Source: Candidatus Roseilinea mizusawaensis | GTDB lineage: Bacteria; Chloroflexota; Anaerolineae; J036; Brachytrichaceae | Direction: 5' to 3' | Length of the DNA: 64,000 bases | NCBI GenBank assembly: GCA_016841965.1 | Contig: JAEANN010000044.1 | Span: 1-64,000, forward strand | Part shown: positions 60,149 to 64,000 of the stretch, piece after piece | Layout: every line of letters begins with the position of its first letter | How positions within the stretch are numbered: the stretch's first letter is position 1 | The notes under the pieces: generated by a model | The model's input: only the letters and a program-made list of their open reading frames with translations | Databases searched by the model: none | Told to the model about the DNA's origin: nothing | Program-made: the position numbers and the translations under genes

Positions 60149-60964
60149 ATGTCACGCGCGCGTGTGTATGCAACCGAGGCCATCATCCTGCGGCGGGCCG
60201 ACTATGGCGAAGCCGATCGCCTGCTGACGCTGATGACCCCGCAACTGGGCAAACTGCGCGTGATCGCCAAAGGCGCGCGCAAGATCACCAGTCGCAAAGC
60301 CGGGCACATCGAGTTGTTTGCCCGTGTCCGGCTGTTGCTGGCGCGTGGGCGAACCTTCGACATCGTCAGCCAGGCCGAAGTGATTGAAGCGCATCGTCCC
60401 CTGCGCGAAGATGTGCTGCGCGGCGGTTACGCGCACTATCTGGGCGAGTTGATCGATCAGTTCACCCAGGAGGGCAATGAAGACCCGGCCCTGTACGATC
60501 TGCTTGCGAATGGCTTGATGTGGATTTGCGATGTGCCACGGCCGGCGCTGGCAGCGCGCTATTTTGAGATGCGCCTGCTCACGATTGCCGGCTATCGGCC
60601 GCAATTGTTTCGCTGCGCGCGCACCAATGCCGTTTTGGAGGTCGATCAGCTCGCCGGCTCTGCGACAGACGCTGTGGCGTCGCGCAGCCTGCCCGAAACA
60701 ACCTTTTCGCCGGCCGATGGCGGGGCGTTGTGCGCCGGGGCGGCCGCTGCTGCCAGAGATGTGTTGAAAATCACACCGGCCACGCTGGCCGTGATGCGCA
60801 TGTTACAGACCGCTACCCTCGACCAACTGATGGCGGTGGCAGATAAGTTTTCGGATCAGGCGCTGCATCAAGCCGAGCGCGCCATCCGGCAGTATCTGAG
60901 CTATGTGCTCGAGCGTGGCCTGCGGTCTACGCGCTTCATTGCTGAGATCGAGCGGGAGCAGTAG
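60149..60964 (+). CDS. recO: DNA repair protein RecO
   Basis: A 271-residue recombination mediator that loads RecA with RecR. The N-terminal OB fold reads EAIILRRADYGEADRLLTLM and GKLRVIAKGARK. Helical and zinc regions follow. The zinc-ribbon is degenerate: only FRCART and GGALCAG are left of the usual two Cys pairs, so metal binding may be lost. It follows mutM closely and is likely in one operon. Confidence 0.92.
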   Translation: MSRARVYATEAIILRRADYGEADRLLTLMTPQLGKLRVIAKGARKITSRKAGHIELFARVRLLLARGRTFDIVSQAEVIEAHRPLREDVLRGGYAHYLGELIDQFTQEGNEDPALYDLLANGLMWICDVPRPALAARYFEMRLLTIAGYRPQLFRCARTNAVLEVDQLAGSATDAVASRSLPETTFSPADGGALCAGAAAAARDVLKITPATLAVMRMLQTATLDQLMAVADKFSDQALHQAERAIRQYLSYVLERGLRSTRFIAEIEREQ

Positions 60965-61000
60965 GGGCAGACTACACAACACGCACTACGTATTCCATCA

Positions 61001-62260
61001 ATGTTCACCTCTACGCTCTCTGCCCGCTTTCCCGCGCTGGCATCGCGCGACTATCGCATCTTCTGGATCGGCCAGTTTGTATCGCTGATCGGCACGTGGA
61101 TGCAGAACACTGTGCAGCCCTATCTGGCCTATCGCATTGCCGGCCAGCCGGTCTATCTCGGCTTGATCGGCTTTGCCGCGTCATTGCCGGCGCTGTTGCT
61201 CATGTTGCCGGGCGGCGTGCTGGTTGAACGGCTGGATAAGCGCAAGACGGTTATCGTGATGCAGACTGTGTTGATGGCCCAAGCGTTCACGCTGGCGTTT
61301 CTGGCGCTGACCGGCGCGATCACTGTGTGGCACATTGCGGCGCTGTCGTTCGTGGCCGGCGTGGCCAACTCGGTCGAAATCACGGCGCGGCAGGCGATGA
61401 TGATCGAATTGGTAGGCCGGCCGGCGCTGCCGAACGCGATCGCGCTGAACTCGGCGGTGTTCAATCTGGCGCGTGTCATCGGTCCGTCGCTCACGGCGCC
61501 GTTTCTGGTGTTGCTGGGTGAGCGGGGTGAAGGGTGGGCTTTCTTTGCCAATGGGGTAAGTTTTTTGTTCGTCATCATTGGGCTATTGTTTGTGCGCACA
61601 ATGCCGCAATCGCGGGCGCCGGCAGCCCGCGCCGGCGCAGTGCAGGCGTTCCGTGAAGGCCAGCGCTACATTCGCAGTTCGGCCGTGGTAGCCCTGCTCA
61701 TTGTCATGGCGGCCATTCCCGGCTTCTTCGGCTTCACGGCCATTCAGCAGATGCCGGTGTTCGCGCGCGATGTTTTTCAGCAGCCGGGCGACACCGAAGC
61801 GGTTGTTGCGGCGCGCAACAGCGCCCTGATGACGGCGCAGGGAGTGGGCGCGCTGACGGCTGCTGTCATTCTGGCGGCGTTCAGCGCGATGAAGCGCAAA
61901 GGCGCGCTGATGACTGCCGGCCAGTTTGCCTTCAGCGCTGCGCTGGTGCTGATCGCGTTCTCGCGCGCATTGCCCGCCGCGTTGCCGCTAATGGTCATCA
62001 TCGGCTGGGGATCCGTGACGCAACTCGCCATGACCAACACGCTCGTGCAGTTGCTCGTCCCCAATGAATTGCGGGGAAGGGTGATCAGCACGTATCTGTG
62101 GGCGCTGCAAGGCGTCGCGCCGTTCGGAAGCCTGTTCGTCGGCGCGCTGGCGCAGCAATTTGGCGCGCCGGCGGCGGTGCTGTTCGGCGGCGGCGTGTGC
62201 CTGCTGGCTGTCGTTGCCATTCACCTGAAGACGCCCACAATCCGGCAAATTGTGGCGTAA
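61001..62260 (+). CDS. MFS transporter (enterobactin-exporter-like, MFS_3)
   Basis: A 419-residue inner-membrane transporter with twelve helices. The N-terminus FPALASRDYRIFWIGQFVSL, GTWMQNTVQPYLAY and PGGVLVERLDKRKTVI are typical of the MFS_3 (EntS-like) group, with NSVEITARQAMMIELV in the first half. Substrate unknown; drugs or siderophores are usual. The gap from recO holds a short heptad-like CACTACG stretch. A hairpin at 62265-62291 closes it. Confidence 0.9.
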   Translation: MFTSTLSARFPALASRDYRIFWIGQFVSLIGTWMQNTVQPYLAYRIAGQPVYLGLIGFAASLPALLLMLPGGVLVERLDKRKTVIVMQTVLMAQAFTLAFLALTGAITVWHIAALSFVAGVANSVEITARQAMMIELVGRPALPNAIALNSAVFNLARVIGPSLTAPFLVLLGERGEGWAFFANGVSFLFVIIGLLFVRTMPQSRAPAARAGAVQAFREGQRYIRSSAVVALLIVMAAIPGFFGFTAIQQMPVFARDVFQQPGDTEAVVAARNSALMTAQGVGALTAAVILAAFSAMKRKGALMTAGQFAFSAALVLIAFSRALPAALPLMVIIGWGSVTQLAMTNTLVQLLVPNELRGRVISTYLWALQGVAPFGSLFVGALAQQFGAPAAVLFGGGVCLLAVVAIHLKTPTIRQIVA

Positions 62261-62264
62261 GGCG

Positions 62265-62291
62265 CCCTCTCTCTGCCATGCAGAGAGAGGG
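62265..62291. terminator. hairpin between convergent genes
   Basis: CCCTCTCTCTG, loop CCATG, CAGAGAGAGGG: a perfect 11-bp stem between the MFS gene and the opposite PhyH gene. No T-tract, so a two-way stop is inferred from position. Confidence 0.55.
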
Positions 62292-62314
62292 GCGGCAGCA
62301 GACGAAGCGGTGGC

Positions 62315-63202
62315 TCACACGCCCCAGCGTTTGCGCGCTTCTTCCATTGGAATCGTTTGACCTTGCATCCAGCCGTAATGCGCGATGGGGTTTTCGCCGA
62401 TCCATCGCTCGTCCACCGGTTCGTCAGCGCGTTGATAGCGCGTGTCGCAACTGAGGCGGTAGGTTTGGGTCTCGTTGTTGAGCGAGCCGTGCATGGTGTA
62501 CATGCCAAAGATCAGCGCGTCGCCCATCTCGAATTCGGTAGTCAACCAGCGGCCGCCGTACTGCTCGATCAGCTCGAGCGGGTCGTTGGAGAACCAGCCG
62601 GTGACGTGGTCGCGGTCAACATCCATCTGGCCGTAAGTGGCCTTGACGCGCTCCAGGTTCTGCGAGCCTTCGAGGATGGCCAGCGGGCCTTTGCGGAAGG
62701 GCACATCGCCGAGCGGCGTCCACACGGTGTAGAGGTTGCGTGTGCCGCGGCCCATGTACACCACATCGTAGTGCGCGCCGGTAAAGTCGCCGGCCCCCAC
62801 CGCGCGCAGCCACTTGTAGTTGTACGTGAGCGAAGGCCCGCCCAGGAAGTCACTGAAGAATTGCATCAGCTCCGGGGCCTCGACGACGGCCAGGAACTCC
62901 GGGCTATGCGTGACGGCTTTGGCCCCGCCCAGGAATGACCCACGCGCGCCGGGGGCGATCCACGCTTCGTCGAGCGGGTGGCTGCGGTCGATTTGGCCGT
63001 TGGCGTCCAGGTTGTCGATGAGCACGCGCCGCACAGCTTTGACCTTTTGCGGGTCGTGCAGCTTGCGAATGAGCAGATAACCGTCTTCCTGCATGCGTGC
63101 GCGCAATGCCTCTGGATTGCCCATCAGATCATTCGCCTCGCGCAAGCGTCCAAGATACTTACCGTCCAGTTCCAACTCGCGTGTTCCCATGTGCAGTTTC
63201 AT
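62315..63202 (-). CDS. phytanoyl-CoA dioxygenase (PhyH) family protein
   Basis: A 295-residue Fe(II)/2-oxoglutarate oxygenase. The iron ligands are His and Asp in GAHYDVVY and His in MHGSLNNETQ, and the 2-oxoglutarate Arg is in YRLSCDTRYQ. WTPLGDVPFRKGPLAILEGS is a conserved strand. It hydroxylates small organic substrates; which one is unknown. TAGAAT on the minus strand at 63260-63255 can be its -10. Neighbours give no pathway. Confidence 0.88.
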   Translation of the reverse strand: MKLHMGTRELELDGKYLGRLREANDLMGNPEALRARMQEDGYLLIRKLHDPQKVKAVRRVLIDNLDANGQIDRSHPLDEAWIAPGARGSFLGGAKAVTHSPEFLAVVEAPELMQFFSDFLGGPSLTYNYKWLRAVGAGDFTGAHYDVVYMGRGTRNLYTVWTPLGDVPFRKGPLAILEGSQNLERVKATYGQMDVDRDHVTGWFSNDPLELIEQYGGRWLTTEFEMGDALIFGMYTMHGSLNNETQTYRLSCDTRYQRADEPVDERWIGENPIAHYGWMQGQTIPMEEARKRWGV

Positions 63203-63331
63203 GTTCCATCACCTCACAGAAATTTAATCGCTGATCCTCTCCATGCAGGGCAGACCAATTCTACAATCCATCATACTTGTCTGTCTTGGCACACTCGTTA
63301 CCCGATGCGTCCCCGTTCCATGCCGTGATCG

Positions 63332-63351
63332 GGTAGAATATTTGTTCTACC
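63332..63351 (+). promoter_or_regulatory. inverted repeat upstream of recN, possible LexA (SOS) box
   Basis: GGTAGAA (63332-63338), a 6-base centre, TTCTACC (63345-63351). Its core GAATATTTGTTC differs by one base from the GAAC-N4-GTTC pattern known from Gram-positive LexA sites, and it overlaps the likely -10 TAGAAT (63334-63339) of recN. recN is a classical SOS gene. Confidence 0.5.
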
Positions 63352-63400
63352 GAATCGCAGACCGGCAAGAACTGAGCGAACTGAGCGAGGAATCATCACC

Positions 63401-64000
63401 ATGTTGACCGAGCTTCGCGTGCGCGATTTTGCCATCATCGATGTCCTCGATGTGGAGATGGGGCCGGGCCTGAATGTCCTCACCGGCGAGACCGGCGCCG
63501 GCAAGAGCATCATCGTGGACTCCATTGCCCTGCTGCTTGGCGACCGCGCCGAGGCGAACATGGTGCGCGCCGGCGCCGAGCGTGCCTTGGTCGAAGGGGT
63601 GTTTACCCTCGATGACGAATCGCGCCAACTGGTGGAGGCGCTGCTGGCCGAACAGGGCCTGGAGTCGGACGAGCCGGGGCAACTCATTCTCGGCCGAGAG
63701 GTGCGCGCCAATGGCCGCAGCCTGTGCCGGGTGAATGGCCGGTCGGTCAGCCAGAGTGTGCTGCGCGATCTGGGTGAACTGCTGGTTGATGTGCACGGTC
63801 AGTCCGAGCACGTCTCGCTGCTGCGGGTCAAGGAACACATCAACCTGCTGGATCGCTACGCCGGCCTGTGGGACTTGCGCCAACTCGTGGCCGCCAAATA
63901 CCACGAACTGCGCGCCGTGCGCCGCGAGATCGACCAGCTCACCCACAACGCCCGCGAGCGCGCCCGGCGCGTCGATATGCTCAAGTTCCAGCTCGAGGAA
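63401..64000 (+). CDS. recN: DNA repair protein RecN, N-terminal part
   Basis: The first 200 residues of an SMC-like ATPase that acts at double-strand breaks; the gene runs off the window. Walker A is LTGETGAGKSIIVDSIAL, and LILGREVRANGRSLCRVNGR and VHGQSEHVSLL are RecN signatures, after which the coiled coil begins. ATG 63401 is typical. The 5' region has a short direct repeat (GAACTGAGC twice, 63369-63386) and a candidate LexA site. Confidence 0.93.
   Translation, partial: MLTELRVRDFAIIDVLDVEMGPGLNVLTGETGAGKSIIVDSIALLLGDRAEANMVRAGAERALVEGVFTLDDESRQLVEALLAEQGLESDEPGQLILGREVRANGRSLCRVNGRSVSQSVLRDLGELLVDVHGQSEHVSLLRVKEHINLLDRYAGLWDLRQLVAAKYHELRAVRREIDQLTHNARERARRVDMLKFQLEE

Overview
The window is a GC-rich bacterial chromosome segment that fits an uncultured Chloroflexota (Anaerolineae-like) lineage. 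The evidence is indirect: YabN/MazG fusion, LipM-type octanoyltransferase, secreted Thr/Pro-linker lipoproteins with SH3b domains, a nuo operon with two nuoM genes, and many intergenic heptanucleotide repeats. The hexamer GCCGGC is strikingly frequent. No rRNA, integrase, complete insertion sequence, CRISPR array or prophage was seen. Function is assigned by recognising motifs by eye; no database search was run.

Layout. 1-1.2 kb: gene fragments, a DUF2283 gene and an FHA/winged-helix regulator. 1.4-12.7 kb: mostly single genes (lipM, ferredoxin-NADP reductase, rnpB, a Ca-type P-ATPase, tRNA-Gly(CCC), metH, DinB-like, DUF2690). 12.7-13.5 kb: decayed remnants (mrr, a NUDIX start) beside an intact effector-associated-domain gene. 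13.5-27.2 kb: rdgB and a biotin carrier diverging, then envelope genes (M23 and LysM peptidases, L,D-transpeptidase, two paralogous lipoproteins), yabN/mazG and clpS. 27.2-37.3 kb: nuoA then nuoHJKLMMN. 37.3-40.0 kb: atpZ-atpB-atpE-atpF, F0 only. 40.1-54.3 kb: glnS, a THUMP methyltransferase, TPR, ndk-gltX, PNP, GNAT, a 7TM/GAF protein, ThuA and metG with a leader. 54.4-58.1 kb: moxR-DUF58-DUF4129 operon. 58.1-64.0 kb: GNAT, mutM, recO, an MFS transporter, a PhyH dioxygenase and the start of recN.

How the genes work together. The membrane arm of complex I (LMMN antiporter-like subunits with H, J, K, A) and the F0 sector of ATP synthase sit back to back, a proton-pumping and proton-consuming module whose soluble partners (NuoBCDEFGI, F1) are encoded elsewhere. 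Three aminoacyl-tRNA synthetases, ndk, rdgB, PNP, mutM, recO and recN are housekeeping and repair functions.

Most notable signals: (1) a candidate leader-peptide attenuator ahead of metG with Met control codons, an antiterminator pairing and a terminator; (2) a two-NuoM complex I whose second NuoM has Leu in place of the usual TM7 lysine, with a long NuoL C-terminal arm and a His-rich NuoL insertion; (3) a family of hairpin-forming heptad repeat arrays found between genes, inside the P12 helix of RNase P RNA and inside the yabN/mazG coding sequence; (4) a -10 box placed 6-10 nt before many start codons, suggesting widespread leaderless mRNAs.
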